64,000 nucleotides of DNA. It comes from Pholis gunnellus (Eukaryota > Chordata > Actinopteri > Perciformes > Pholidae). The stretch covers positions 20,841,702 to 20,905,701 of the forward strand of contig OU342816.1 of NCBI GenBank assembly GCA_910591455.2, in the 5' to 3' direction. The notes under the pieces were generated by a model that was not told the DNA's origin, ran no database searches, and saw nothing but the letters and a program-made list of their open reading frames with translations. Each line of letters starts with the position of its first letter. Within the stretch, counting starts at the first letter, position 1. Positions 1 through 18,085 of the stretch are shown here, in pieces. The position numbers and the translations under genes are program-made.

Positions 1-93
1 TTCTTATGATGGCCAGCTTTTCCTGAAATGTCTTTCTTGAGAATGATGTTGTCAGTAACTCCGCCACTAAATCCGTTTCTCCTCCTTATTCAG
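1..93 (-). pseudogene. N-terminal fragment of a hAT transposase (TTF / ZMYM1-like group)
   Basis: On the minus strand the frame gives ETDLVAELLTTSFSRK followed by TFQEKLAIIR up to the window edge. The ..SR.TFQEKL.I.. pattern recalls the N-termini of fish hAT transposases often annotated as TTF-type or zinc finger MYM-type 1-like proteins. That assignment is from memory of the family. Compared with the sister copy at 44196, the expected ATG is ACA here and an in-frame TAA has been inserted three codons later, so this copy is not translatable from that start. Only about 30 codons are visible. Confidence 0.5.
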
Positions 94-720
94 CTGTTGA
101 GTGCTAAAAAAACAAAGCTAGGTAAAAAAATAAATAAACTACATCAAGCAAAACCCTAAAAATGTTATAATTTCTTTCAATTTGAACTCTACTCCTCCAA
201 CTAAGCTCTGCTGGCAAGTTAAGTTTCGTTTTACAATAGTCACGCGCTCACCCACTGACCAATCACAGCACACACTGCACCTCACTCCTGCAAAGTGAGC
301 TGGAGTAATGCTGATGTAGCCGTAGGCCTGCAGGCCGCTCTGGCGCGTCAAAGAATCTCAAACTAAAGATCTGATTGGTTGAAGACTATGACAATCAACA
401 ATATCGTCCCCATTCACTTAAACTGCACATGGATTCACTGGTGAGTCTGCAGGCCTCGGGCCTCTCTTCTTATCCAGAGACACAGAGGTGAAATCTGATT
501 GGATAAAAGCTCTACTTAAAACAAGCTGCACTGAAGCAGAGCAACTGAGGAAGACCGTAGCTGTGCAATGAGAAAATAAGATAATGGGAAAAATATTGTT
601 ATAAATTATGATACATGTAGTGTATTTAAGAAAAATGATTGAATTATAAAATAGCTTTAACTTTGTGATTCTGTTTAGGCCAGCAGAGAAGGCTTTGCAG
701 GCCCTGACGGACCACTACTG
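1..720 (-). mobile_element. End of a hAT-type DNA transposon, extending beyond the left edge
   Basis: Reading from 720 leftwards, the element opens with a CAGTAGTGGTCCGTCAGGGC terminus. This matches the terminus of the complete copy at 44196 (CAGTGGTGGGCCGTCAGGGC), and similarity continues for several hundred bases (compare 430-560 here with 44340-44460). At 1-100 it reaches the start of a transposase reading frame, so the rest of the element lies to the left of the window. Unlike the copies at 44196 and 49739, it keeps coding sequence beyond the shared deletion point, so it is nearer to an autonomous form. Confidence 0.75.
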
Positions 721-1606
721 TCACAACTAACCTAAATCAGATGGAGGAGAAGAAAACAATGGATGCTGCAAAGAGTGGGACTTGTTGATGAGAGACTTAG
801 AAGGAGTAGACCTGTCCATGGATGAAATTACAGCTGTGTATCTACAAACTAAACAGCATTGCTGTGTTTCACCACTGCAACATCTGCTGGAAGAATATAA
901 GGTCACTTGGACCCAAGGGGTTAACCTCATTTACAGAGCAATCAAATAGTTTCAGGTTATTTTTCACAGATTTTTAAACCTATTCAAATATAATCATGCT
1001 GTATATGAAATCATAAGTATGTTTGTTATGTTTTTATTACTGCAGATATACAGATGCTCGTTGGATAACAATAAGGCTGGCGGGCTGGTTACCCTGGGGT
1101 CTACTTTCTGTGTTTATGTTGGTGGTTACTCTGAGACTGAAGGTTATTTGGAAAGCTTTCGGAGGCTCACATCATTTGCCCTGATATACTTTATTTTGCC
1201 AGAGGTTCGATTCCTGATACCTAGGTGCAGCCATCATGACCCATATTGAGAACTATTAAAAAAAAAGAATTGTCCTTTATTAGCTTTCACAAACATGGAC
1301 AGCTAACTTCATATTGCTGATGTCTCTACAAAGACATCAGCCCCAGGCGTATTTTGTCTATTTGATCCTGCTTTCTGAGCCACAGATTGAATCTTTGCTC
1401 TCTAATCTTTTGTCATATCCTGAACTCTTTATTATATTACATCACACACTTATCTCTTTTTTTTCATTCTGAGCAACAGGTGGCATCAGGATATTTATAT
1501 CAGAGTGCCTATGTCATATTTAGCAGGCAGCTGCAGCGTGTGCAGGCCTTATACACAAGCAATACATGTCATTTTAAAACGACGTAATTGCATTTGACAT
1601 CCATCA
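721..1606. other. Unassigned intronic DNA
   Basis: No gene, clear repeat or RNA is recognisable. Short open frames at 727-930 and 1019-1249 have no family features. A box-B-like GAGGTTCGATTCC occurs near 1204 without a matching box A, so it is not called a tRNA or SINE. Confidence 0.4.
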
Positions 1607-1790
1607 TCAAAGTCAAAGTCAGCTTTATTGTCATTTCCTCAGTACTTTACATACAGAGAAGTTGAAAAATCGTTTCTCTCTAGTCCCACATAGTGAATAC
1701 AAATAATAAATATAATTATTACATTGAAATGTGTAACTGCAGGTATTAACTACACACTATACCAGCATGACAGGCCCCCACTGGGTAAAC
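1607..1790 (-). mobile_element. 5'-truncated LINE (L2/Rex1-like) 3' tail
   Basis: The stretch starting AAAGTCAAAGTCAGCTTTAT, then TGTCATTTCCTCAGTACTTT, is the complement of a very common teleost LINE 3' end, with a short direct-repeat tail ((TTTGAC)n when read on the minus strand). No coding sequence remains, which is typical of target-primed reverse transcription that stopped early. The 5' edge is unclear. The tail differs from the (TTCTGA) tails of the LINEs at 3961 and 28335, so it is a different subfamily. Confidence 0.6.
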
Positions 1791-3960
1791 TAATAGTCAG
1801 AAAAGTTGACACCTTTCCACCCAGAACAATGTGCATCAAAATATATTATGCAGAGGCTGTTTTGTCAGCTGAAAGGTGAAGAAGATGTCTGCCTTCTGTT
1901 CCTGCTCGCCATTTAATTCCTGTATGACTTGTGCCATATGCCCTTTAGAGCTCGAGTGGTCGTTTAGCATGCACCCTAAATATTAACCACCACGCCTTCA
2001 CTCAATTACCATCTGTCTGTGCGTAAAGGGACTGCCTCAGTTTCACCTGACTTTGGAAACAAAAAGTTACGTGATGGACAGTTGTGGCTGTTATTCAAAA
2101 AACAAAGGGATTTATAAATGTAAACAACATTTAATCTTTGCATTTGTTTGACAGAAGGATCACGGCCATGGATAGATGCAAATTAGTTCCGAATATTTAG
2201 TGATCTTTATTCTAAAGTTTTTTTCTTTTAAGTAATTTGTAAAATACAGGCAGAGAAACTAATTATAATATTGAATTCAATCAGTGAACCAAAATGAAGA
2301 GTAATAATAATGAATCACTGAATGTGTCTTTCTTAATTGCATGTTTAAGGCACTTCATTTTCTTGAAATTAACTTTCGTTCACTGTCCTCGTTCCGTTAA
2401 GAGCTCCAGAGTGCTGCACTCCAGAGTAACAGATACACATCCAAATAATTTAGGCTTTATTGCTACTGTTAAAATGATTTGTTAATTTAAACCCAAAAAA
2501 GAAAGAAAAGATTACTTGAGAGCAAAAAAACTAATGGAAATGTTCCCCATGCAGTCACCAACAATAATAGGCTCATAGAAGTGATGCTGGTTTAAAAAGC
2601 TCCCAGTAGGCCTACAAACTGTCGAAAACATTAAAACCAGAAGCTATGGATGTGTATAAGACTGTTGCTACACATCATATGACACCTGAACTCTTCTCTC
2701 AGTACTGCTGACCCAAACAGGTGTTTTGTGTTAGTCTCCGAGGGAACTTAGTGTGACCTCACCTGACCTCACCTGACTGCACTCACAGTAAATTGGTGGT
2801 GAACATGGCGAGGAAACCGTGGCACTTGACCACAGGGTGCCCTCTCACATTCAGCTCCTCAGTCAGTGTGGGTCAGTTTGTCTCCGTCCACCGTGTTCTC
2901 TTATTGCACTGTAAGCTCTGCTGAGTAAACAGGCCACTGCTGCTCCCCACTGAAGGTTCTTCTTTTAGCTTTGCAGGCATATTTCTCAGGCTTGCCCACC
3001 TGCTCTTACATGCAAGAACTAACTTTATTACTTTATTATTTACATTCTTCTCTGACTATCCTGTAAAACCTTTTGCTGAAACTACACAGCAATTGTATGA
3101 TTCATTCATTCCATATCACCGGAGTAGAGAAGTGTTCTAAGTAAATCATCAGACCATTCAATGTGTATTACGGATTGTCAGTTATATTTATGCTGAATTC
3201 CTTCATGCCATCAGTAGTTTGAAGTGAAGCATTTGCGGTGTGCAGCGGGCTGGATTTGAGATAGATATTTGTGCTGGAGTTCAGTTAACATAAATCATTG
3301 TTTGTTGGGAAGTCGGTGAGGGATCATGGCCTTGTCACTGCACTCACCCCTTCAGTTAGGTGAGGGCACCTGCATGGACAGGTTGGGACCTAGAGCAGAT
3401 AGCGTGAGCCGCTGTCCATGTTACACCGGGTCGGTAAAAGTCACTGGCGGGTAAAAGGAACCATGGTGGTGACAGGATTCCCTTCGCCGACCAAGTGCCA
3501 AGTTAGATATGATGACACAAATTAGTTTCACACCAAGCATGGATATATTAAAAATCTGATTTTGTGGCTTCTTATGAATGACTCCACCCTGCGGAACATT
3601 ACTGCGGGGAAGAAATATTTGGACGGACCTCGACTTCAGCGGATACCTGCCTGTATAAATATGTTTGAACAATCAAATCCTTTGTTCCAAGTGATGTCAC
3701 ACCTCCATGTACAGTTCCAGGTAGCTTGTCGCCAAAATGGAGGAATGTCTTATCAATTTGATTTTGTAGCAACTAAGAGAAAAACAGCGACTGCAAGGAC
3801 AAATATGTAGCTTGAGATGGTCCAGAAGCTGGGATACAACGGAGATGGTAACATAGCTGATATGCACTTGCTAGCATTATACGTTGGTCAAGGAACGGGG
3901 CTAGCCACAACAGCTAGCGTTAGCATCAAATTTGGGGTGTGATTAATTGATGTATTTTCA
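1791..3960. other. Unassigned intronic DNA with a short 10-bp tandem repeat
   Basis: No gene is recognised. Near 2757-2780 the motif CTCACCTGAC is repeated in tandem. Around 3868-3930 there are several GCTAGC / GCTAGCGTTAGC words common in fish intergenic DNA. Overlapping short frames at 3421-3810 on both strands have no recognisable domain. Confidence 0.4.
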
Positions 3961-4080
3961 GAATCAGAATCAGAACCGTTTATTGCCATGGCATGTTGAA
4001 CATACAAGGAATTTAACATGATGTAACATTTAACAATCAACAACAATCAGTGCAAGTAGAAACATATTAAAATGTACAGA

Positions 4081-4208
4081 GAGATATAAAATAAAGTAAG
4101 ATATAAAATAAAGTGAAATATAAAATAAAGTGAAATATAAAATAAAGTGCACACATGAACAGATAACAGGACTATAAACAACGAACAGATAACAGGACTT
4201 TAAACAAG
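4081..4208. repeat. 17-bp and 25-bp minisatellites in the LINE 3' UTR
   Basis: Four tandem copies of a roughly 17-bp unit (GAAATATAAAATAAAGT) cover about 4081-4149. They are followed by two copies of a unit beginning AACAGATAACAGGACT (about 4157-4208). Both lie inside the 3' untranslated part of the LINE. Confidence 0.85.
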
Positions 4209-4302
4209 TGAGATGTGTATTGTTAAAGTGTTGAGTGTAATAGAAGGGATAGAAGGGATGCAGGGGAGTGACCGGTAGGAATTTGTCCTGGGGATGACAG
4301 AG

Positions 4303-5072
4303 TCAGTGGGGGTCCCGGGCTCTGTTAATGAGCCCGACTGCGGAAGGGAAGAAGCTATTCATGTGGTGTGAGGTCTTGGTCCTGATGGACCTCAGCCTCC
4401 TGCCAGATGGGAGGGGCACGAACAGTTTGTGTCCAGGGTGAGAGGGGTCAGCTACAAACTTTCTTGCTCGCTTCAGGGTCCTTGAAGCGAACAAGTCCTG
4501 GAGGGACGGCAGATTGCAGCCAATCACCCTCTCGGCAGAGCGAATGATGCGCTGCAGCCTGCCCTTGTCCTTGGCAGTGGCTGCAGCGCACCAGCGTACC
4601 AGACCGTGATGGAGGAGCAGAGGATGGACTCAATGATGGCTGTGTAGAAGTGCACCATCATTGTCTTTGGCAGGTTGAATTTCTTCAGCTGCCTCAGGAA
4701 GTACATCCTCTGCTGAGCCTTCTTTGTGATGGAGCTGATGTTCAGCTCCCACTTGAGGTCCTGGGTAATGATGGAGCCCAGGAAGCGGAAGGACTCCACC
4801 GCGTCAACCGGGGAGTCACACAGGGTGATAGAGGCTGGTGGGGCTGCATTCTTCCGGAAATCCACAACCATCTCCACTGTCTTTAGAGCGTTGAGCTCCA
4901 AGTTGTTCAGACTGCACCAGGTCACCAGATGGTCAGTCTCCCACCTGTAGGCGGACTCATCCCCACCCGAGATGAGTCCAATGAGGGTGGTGTCATCCGC
5001 GAACTTCAGGAGCTTGACGGACTGGTGACTGGAGGTGCAGCTGTTGGTGTACAGCACATGTGTCAAACTCAA
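4303..5072 (-). pseudogene. LINE ORF2 fragment: reverse transcriptase C-terminal part
   Basis: The 182-codon frame contains VKLLKFADDTTLIGLISGG, the FADD catalytic box of LINE reverse transcriptases. Next come the thumb-region landmarks WCSLNNLELNALKTVEMVVD, FRFLGSIIT and KKAQQRMYFLRQLKKFNL. After a frameshift near 4530 the usual C-terminal end follows (DPSHPGHKLFVPLPSGRR, then SFFPSAVGLINRAR). The fingers and first palm catalytic motif that should precede it are absent. The pattern is typical of the L2/Rex1 lineage abundant in teleosts; the exact clade is uncertain. Confidence 0.88.
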
Positions 5073-5252
5073 GGCCTGTCATTTTATGTGGCCCGCGCAT
5101 CCGCCAGCAAAGTTAAAAATTATTTTTTTTTAAAGTCAGACTTGATACAAATTACAATTATCCACTGCTCTCTGTATCGCGCACAGTGGAGGTCCTCCCC
5201 GATCCGCGCGCGCACACCTCCACCAGCGGATGTGGAGGAGATGCCACAGTCG
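5060..5252. repeat. Segment replacing the LINE RT core, with a 'tgtggcccgcg' dispersed motif
   Basis: At about 5058-5095 the sequence TGTCAAACTCAAGGCCTG then TTTTATGTGGCCCGCGC resembles the edge of a widely dispersed vertebrate repeat of the form 'gtgtcaaactcaaggccc...tgtggcccgc'. A T-run follows at 5127, then GC-rich sequence (CGCGCGCGCACACCTCC) near 5206. It sits exactly between two LINE pieces that should be about 1 kb apart, so it is either an insertion with deletion or part of a rearranged LINE. Its class is not established. Confidence 0.4.
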
Positions 5253-6000
5253 TCACCCGCCAGCAGCATTCATGGAGTGTGAGACTTTTGGCTGGTAGTT
5301 GGTGATCTGTCTGAGGCCTCTCCAGACAGAAGCAGAGTCACTTGCTGAGAGCTGGTGTTGCAGTTTCTCAGAGTACAGTTGTTTAGCATTTCTCACCGCC
5401 TTGCTAAAGTCCTTGTCCCCACTCCTAAATGCCTGTTCCTTTTGCAGTCTTAGCTGTCTGAGTTCTGCTGTAAACCAGGGTTTGTCGTTGTTGCAACTCA
5501 CCCTGGTGCTTGATGGAACACAGCTGTCCTCACAGAAGCTGATATATGAAGTTACAGCCTCTGTGTACTCATCCAGACTGTTGGTAGCAGTGCTGAAAAC
5601 ATCCCAGTCTGTACGGTCCAAGCACGCCCGAAGATCCTCCATAGCTTCACTGGTCCACTTCTTGAATTTCCTCACCACAGGTTTACAGAGCTTTAGTTTC
5701 TGCCTGTATGCAGGAATCAGATGGACCATGACGTGGTCAGAGAGTCCCAGTGCAGCACGAGGGACGGCGTGATAGGCCCCGCTGATTGTGGCGTAACAGT
5801 GGTCCAGAATGTTCTCCTCTCTGGTAGGGCATTTAATAGACTGTATTTGGGGAGTTCATGGCTGAGGTTTCCTTTGTTAAAGTCACCAAGGACAATAACT
5901 AAAGAGTCCATGTTGGTCCGCTCCACACACAGTATCTGGTCGGCGAGTGTCCGCTGTGCTTCCTGCATGTTGCCCTGTGGCGGCATGTAATATGTTTTTT
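5253..6000 (-). pseudogene. LINE ORF2 fragment: endonuclease C-terminus and linker
   Basis: The frame starting near 6000 contains VIVLGDFNKGNLSHELPKYS, the GDFN motif of APE-type LINE endonucleases. It is followed after a frameshift (about 5830) by a DH..VHLIPAYRQKLK stretch and then the linker (PWFTAELRQLRLQKEQAFRS). The linker frame at 5729-5255 is open for 158 codons. The frameshift, the lost N-terminal catalytic residues and the break at 5253 make it non-functional. It belongs to the same element as the RT piece at 4303-5072. Confidence 0.82.
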
Positions 6001-6124
6001 CTTTTCTCTTGTGACTTAAATGGAACACAGCAACAAGGATAATTCACACCGGACCTGGTGTGTTGTCATGCAGAAAATTGTCATGCAGATTTTTCCTTTC
6101 CTGCACCACATTTTAACCTTCCTC

Positions 6125-6635
6125 TAAGCCTATTTTTAGGCCTCTGCTCGAAAAATATATACCCATACTCAAAAGAGTCTGTCTCTCTAACTACAATGTC
6201 TATTTGAATAATTTTGATGGTTTAATAACACTAACACTTGTGAGATTTGTTGAGATTTGTAAATATCAGTGTATATGTTACTGGTTAATGCTGAATGAAG
6301 ATGGCACACAGCTCAAATTGAAAATGTTCAGGTTCGCCTGGAAAAAAAAGCACTTTTGTCTTTGAAATAATGCAACAGTAAGCCTAAAACTCTCCACAAT
6401 CATAGCACATGTCAAAAGTGTCCACAAAAAGGTTTTACTTTGAGAAAGTGAAGCAGGCCAAGTTGATAGAGGTTGGAGTACAGAGAGTTCATGCCAGGTC
6501 AAGCCAATTTTCCGAATTTTGGAACCAGGTTTCCAGCTGTTCTATTCTGATTTTATATACTATATAACTATATATTTCACTTGTTTTATCACTAACATGG
6601 TTCAATCTTTCTAATACAGCAGATTGGCATCATTT
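6125..6635 (+). mobile_element. Internal fragment of the CAGTGG-terminus hAT family
   Basis: This stretch aligns by eye with 44896-45420 of the complete copy. Shared landmarks are the TTTAGGCCTCT.CTCGAAAA motif, AATAACACTA near 6225, GTGTATATGTTACTGGTT (6270) and ACTATATAACTATATATTTC (6559). Both terminal repeats are missing, so it is a truncated or separately deleted copy. It abuts the 5' break of the LINE at 5990, with about 130 bp of unassigned DNA between. Confidence 0.65.
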
Positions 6636-14003
<7,368 letters not shown>

Positions 14004-14320
14004 TGTAATCGAGAGTGTATTGACTCTGCAGTGAATTGGTGTCTGTTGGTAAATTGGGAGGGTCTGTGTTTGGTCTGGTCTCAGATGTTGATAGATTTGG
14101 ACGCAAAGACTGTGTTGTGAGAACCCCCATAGCGCCACAGTGGGGGGTTTTCAGGGCCAGTTTTCTGTCTGTACCCGACACAGATAAGATGGGCAGTGAG
14201 GTTAAACCCCGGGGAAGACGCTCTGAGGCGGCTGAGAATTGCTTATTTTGGTGTAATTGAGACCTGTAGTGAATTTGTGTCTGATGGGGCATTGGGAGGG
14301 TCTGTGTTTGCTACTGGCTT
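14004..14320 (+). repeat. Partial tandem duplication with a period of about 240 bp, containing a hairpin
   Basis: GTGAATTGGTGTCTG then TTGGGAGGGTCTGTGTTTG at 14031-14074 recurs as GTGAATTTGTGTCTG and the same TTGGGAGGGTCTGTGTTTG at 14270-14310, with matching TGTAAT.GAG upstream of each. The second unit is incomplete. Between them, 14120-14153 can fold into a C-rich/G-rich stem (GAACCCCCA with TGGGGGGTTTTC). The family is unknown; it could be a short satellite array or the inside of a decayed element. Confidence 0.6.
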
Positions 14321-16115
14321 TCTCGTCTATCTTCCTTTATTGTGATGCACTTTGTGCCGGATTTCTTGTATAAAAGGTAATATACAAATTGTACAAAAGT
14401 GTATTGTGCTATTTGTTATTATTATTATTAGTAGTAGTATTAAACTGAAATGAAAGTAATAAACTACCACCGTTTAACGTTAACCATGTGTTACAACATT
14501 AAACGCGACTGTTTCACAACGTTATCCACACGCTAACCTTCAGCATGAAGTTACCACTGAAGAGGCGTCATCATGCCCAATCAGCAAAGTATGACACGTA
14601 GGGATGACATATTGTAGCACTGCAGGAGGTGACCTTAAAGGACAGCATGGCAGCCATTTTGGAAGGAAATTCATAACTGCATATATTAAGGTATCACTTA
14701 CCAAAAGCCCAAAACACCATTAAGCAGGCTTCAGTTAGAATGTATCAAAAACGCTAGAGTAAATGAGAGAGATTAATCATCCGGTATCAATTCAGCCTGA
14801 TGCCTCCAATTTAAAGTCATCTGGATGGGCTCTCACTTGCTCGTGACCCACATTCTTCCTGAGCAAAATCCATTCACAGCCAAGGAAGTACTTCCACTTT
14901 CTTGACTCAGTTTCTCACGTCTTGACAGAATGGGGACAGTCTAATTTGATACATGGCGATAAAACTTTGCTTTCTCAGCAGAGCATAACAAATTATATAT
15001 TGAAAAATGGTTACACTTTATTTCACAATGCCTAATTATGGCGAGATGACGGCTTGATTATGAAAAAAACTGACTCACTTTGCCAGTATGTAGTTTGTTT
15101 AAACATCTGACAAGTAATGAACAAAGAAACACAAGTTGTGTGGAAGGAGAGGAACCCCCAGCACATAATTACACTTTGAAGCTTGTGGATACGCTTTGAA
15201 ATGTTTTGCCATCTAGCAGTGCTGAATGCTATATTATTGAACATATGGGGAAGGTATTGCATATGACTTAGCAACCCACAGGATCATACAGGTGTGTGTG
15301 TGTAAAATACACACGAAAATCAAGTTCCCACAGTGTGAGTCTTGATCTCACAGAGATTCCATATGTAATAAATGTGGGCCTGGATATATGGAATATTAAA
15401 AGCTCCCAAACAGGAAAGAAAGTTTTAAATTTTTACAGGCGATCTGGCTCATAGTGCTGGAATGATTTACTTGTATCTGACCGACATCAGCAGCCTAATG
15501 AGTGCTAACATTAGCATATTTATGAGGGACCACACTACGTCTTCATTTAATAGAGAATCCCAATTTTAAATGAGCAACCTTTTCTCATTTGAACAAAAGG
15601 TTACCATCTTGTCTCTGCTCTGCAACAAAACATATCCTTTGATAGCTGTCCCCTCCTCCCAAGTTGAACTTTCCTGACACATTGCTTGAAGAATTAGAAT
15701 TAGAATTGAAGAATCCTTGTGTCGGCGTGAGCACCAGCATGCTCTGTACAAATTGTGAAAAGCACTACTTTTTAAATTTTGACCCTCTCATAACTAACCA
15801 TATTTAATTATAAAGGTAGGTATTATTGAAAAAAAACTGACTTTTCCTATCATTATGTTTAACAGCAAATCATGACTCTTAAACCTATAGGCCCTCTGAC
15901 TTCCCTTATAGGGAAAAAGAAAACTAGCAGCCCAGCTCACTGTGTTCCCTCATATAGAACTGCAAAGGTTTCCTGTTACACTTCCAGCTCTGAAACTAAA
16001 ATAAGATGCTAGCTTAGTTCAGCTAATGCAACGAGCAGTGAGCGTTATCACCTAAACATGGGTGCATGACAGCCACCACTCCTACCACACAAGACCAACA
16101 AAAGTTCATCACTCA

Positions 16116-16116
<1 letters not shown>
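14321..16116. other. Unassigned intronic DNA
   Basis: A short (ATT)n/(AGT)n tract lies near 14415-14440. No gene is recognised. Confidence 0.4.

Positions 16117-16146
<30 letters not shown>
16117..16146. repeat. (CA)n microsatellite, 15 units
   Basis: An uninterrupted CA dinucleotide run follows ACTCACT. Confidence 0.95.
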
Positions 16147-16149
<3 letters not shown>

Positions 16150-18007
16150 TCACACTGCGCACACAACATCAACATATTGACAAACAAACCTAGCAGCAGT
16201 GGACAGAATAACATCAGCTGGCACGGACTGATGACTTTTAATACTATATTGTGGAATACAGACCATGATGTTTCCCTTCACAGTGTGCATGTGTTCAAGT
16301 TCAAATATTCAAATAAATTCCAAATAAATAGAACAATTTAAAGTGGTATGTTCCTCCCATATTGCCAAAATAACATATAAGAAAACGTAAGTGCCCTAAA
16401 TAAGGAACAGTCCCTGAGGCCCCAGTGTGACTCGTTGTGTACCTTTGCATGCAGGCTTCTCTTTGTTCTATGTGCTCCGTGTGCGCTTGTCTCTTTTCTC
16501 TGTGCCATTAGGCGAGACACAACAGCAGCCTGCAGCCATGATGTCCTCCCTCTCTCGCTCCACACCGCTCCGGCTCCTCTGACAGCAGAATCATTTTTCC
16601 TTTTTTCCTTCTCTTCCACGCGCCTTTGATGATGGGTCATGTTATCTCCCCGGAATGTGCTGTTTATTTCCACTTGAAGCCTCCCCAACCCTGCCTTCTG
16701 CTGCAACGTAATTTAATTGCTGAGCACCCCCCCCCTCCTCATTTGACTCATTCATTTCAAATGCATGACCTTTCCTGAGCACAATGATCAATCAATAGGT
16801 GTTTTCTCTCATCAGGCCCTTTCAAATTAAAACCACTGACTGAATAAAAAAGCATTTTGAAGCCAGAGTTATGAAGTACAAGTGCTGTAACTCAGGCTGG
16901 GAAAAAGGCCAATCATCAGAGGTCTTTACAGGAGATTGATTCATGGGTGAGCTGCTGTATGTGTTGTGTGCTGAGGATATCAAAATAAAGACTTTCAAGG
17001 AGCCAATGCCAAGGTAGTTTCCATCATTTCCCCCAAACTTACAGTACATTTGCTAACATCCACTGAGAGACTTCTTCCAGCTGGGCTCGGAGAGGATCCT
17101 CCAAGGAGCTGCTGCATTATTGATTGGATCTGTTAAAAACACCTGCTTCTGCATCTGGGACCAGCTGAAGTTCTTACAAGGTGTGGTTAAAGTCTAACTG
17201 TTCAACCTCGCCTTCTGCAACCAGGTAGGCAATCTGTCGCCCATCACCAGAACAATATGTGCTGGTATGTGTCCTGCCAAATTAGCCAGTTTCACAACTT
17301 TGCAACTCCACTTAATTTGTGGCTGTAAGTTATGCTTTCCTACATTCTAATAACAGCTTACTTTGTGCTCTCTATACTGAGACGCTGCTGGATTTAAGAT
17401 TCTCTACACGTGGGGTTAAGTTTTTTGTAAAAAAGCACAAGAGTAAAGGGTGAAAAAACAAGCAGTACTACTATTACTATATTACTACTGTGTCCTATCA
17501 TTAAAAGAGTACTCTATTTAGTACCATACAGTTGGAGGACTCAACAACTTTCTACATGCATCAAGCTCTGCTCTCTAATCCGAGATAGATGATGATGATG
17601 ATGTCATCAGGGTTAACTTCTCAGGCGTTTGAAGGCTTCCTTTTTTAAAATAAGCACCCCAGAAATAAACCGATCCAGGACACCCATTTAACCAACACCA
17701 CAAAAACCATTATGTGATATAAGGATGTTTTTGTTTAAAGTCGAGGTCAACTTGCGGAGAAAACGTTTTGTAGAGAAAATAAAATCTATAACAGAACCAC
17801 AGCTATTTAGAAGAGGATCAAATGTTTTTGGATATATTTGTGTCTAAGCTTCAAGCCGCTGTTTTCCTTGGCAGCGGTTGACTGATGTCTGACAGGAAAC
17901 ACTCCATTGACTTGATACACCATTTTCATTTTTCCTTCTTTTTGGGCCTTTTTAAGATACTATTTAATGTCACAAAGTTGATTTGTCTTGGACACATACA
18001 GTATCTG

Positions 18008-18010
<3 letters not shown>
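16147..18010. other. Unassigned intronic DNA
   Basis: It contains a short (GAT)n at about 17587-17603 and a C run near 16727. The 122-codon minus-strand frame at 16338-16706 has no recognisable domain or splice context and is not called a gene. Confidence 0.4.

Positions 18011-18082
<72 letters not shown>
18011..18082. repeat. (CA)n microsatellite, 36 units
   Basis: Seventy-two bases of uninterrupted CA repeats. Confidence 0.97.

Positions 18083-18085
<3 letters not shown>

Larger units (their letters stand above)
3961..5990 (-). mobile_element. LINE retrotransposon (L2/Rex1-like), decayed, with reverse-transcriptase core missing
   Basis: On the minus strand the order is: end of the apurinic endonuclease (about 5990-5730), endonuclease-RT linker (5729-5255), a foreign or rearranged segment (about 5060-5250), RT palm/thumb C-terminus (5072-4303), and a 3' UTR ending in an (ATTCTG)-type tail at 3961. 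The 5' end is truncated inside the endonuclease. A full element of this family would be several kb long, with about 300 codons of RT core where only about 190 bp are present here. The copy cannot transpose. Confidence 0.85.

Noticed and set aside
3421..3810. Overlapping frames on both strands as a possible small gene
   Set aside because: No recognisable domain, splice sites or codon signal; nothing supports translation.
4650..5772. Plus-strand frames over the LINE (4650-5282, 5299-5772)
   Set aside because: Antisense shadows of the LINE ORF on the minus strand.
16338..16706. 122-codon minus-strand frame
   Set aside because: Charged, low-information sequence with no family resemblance or splice signals.
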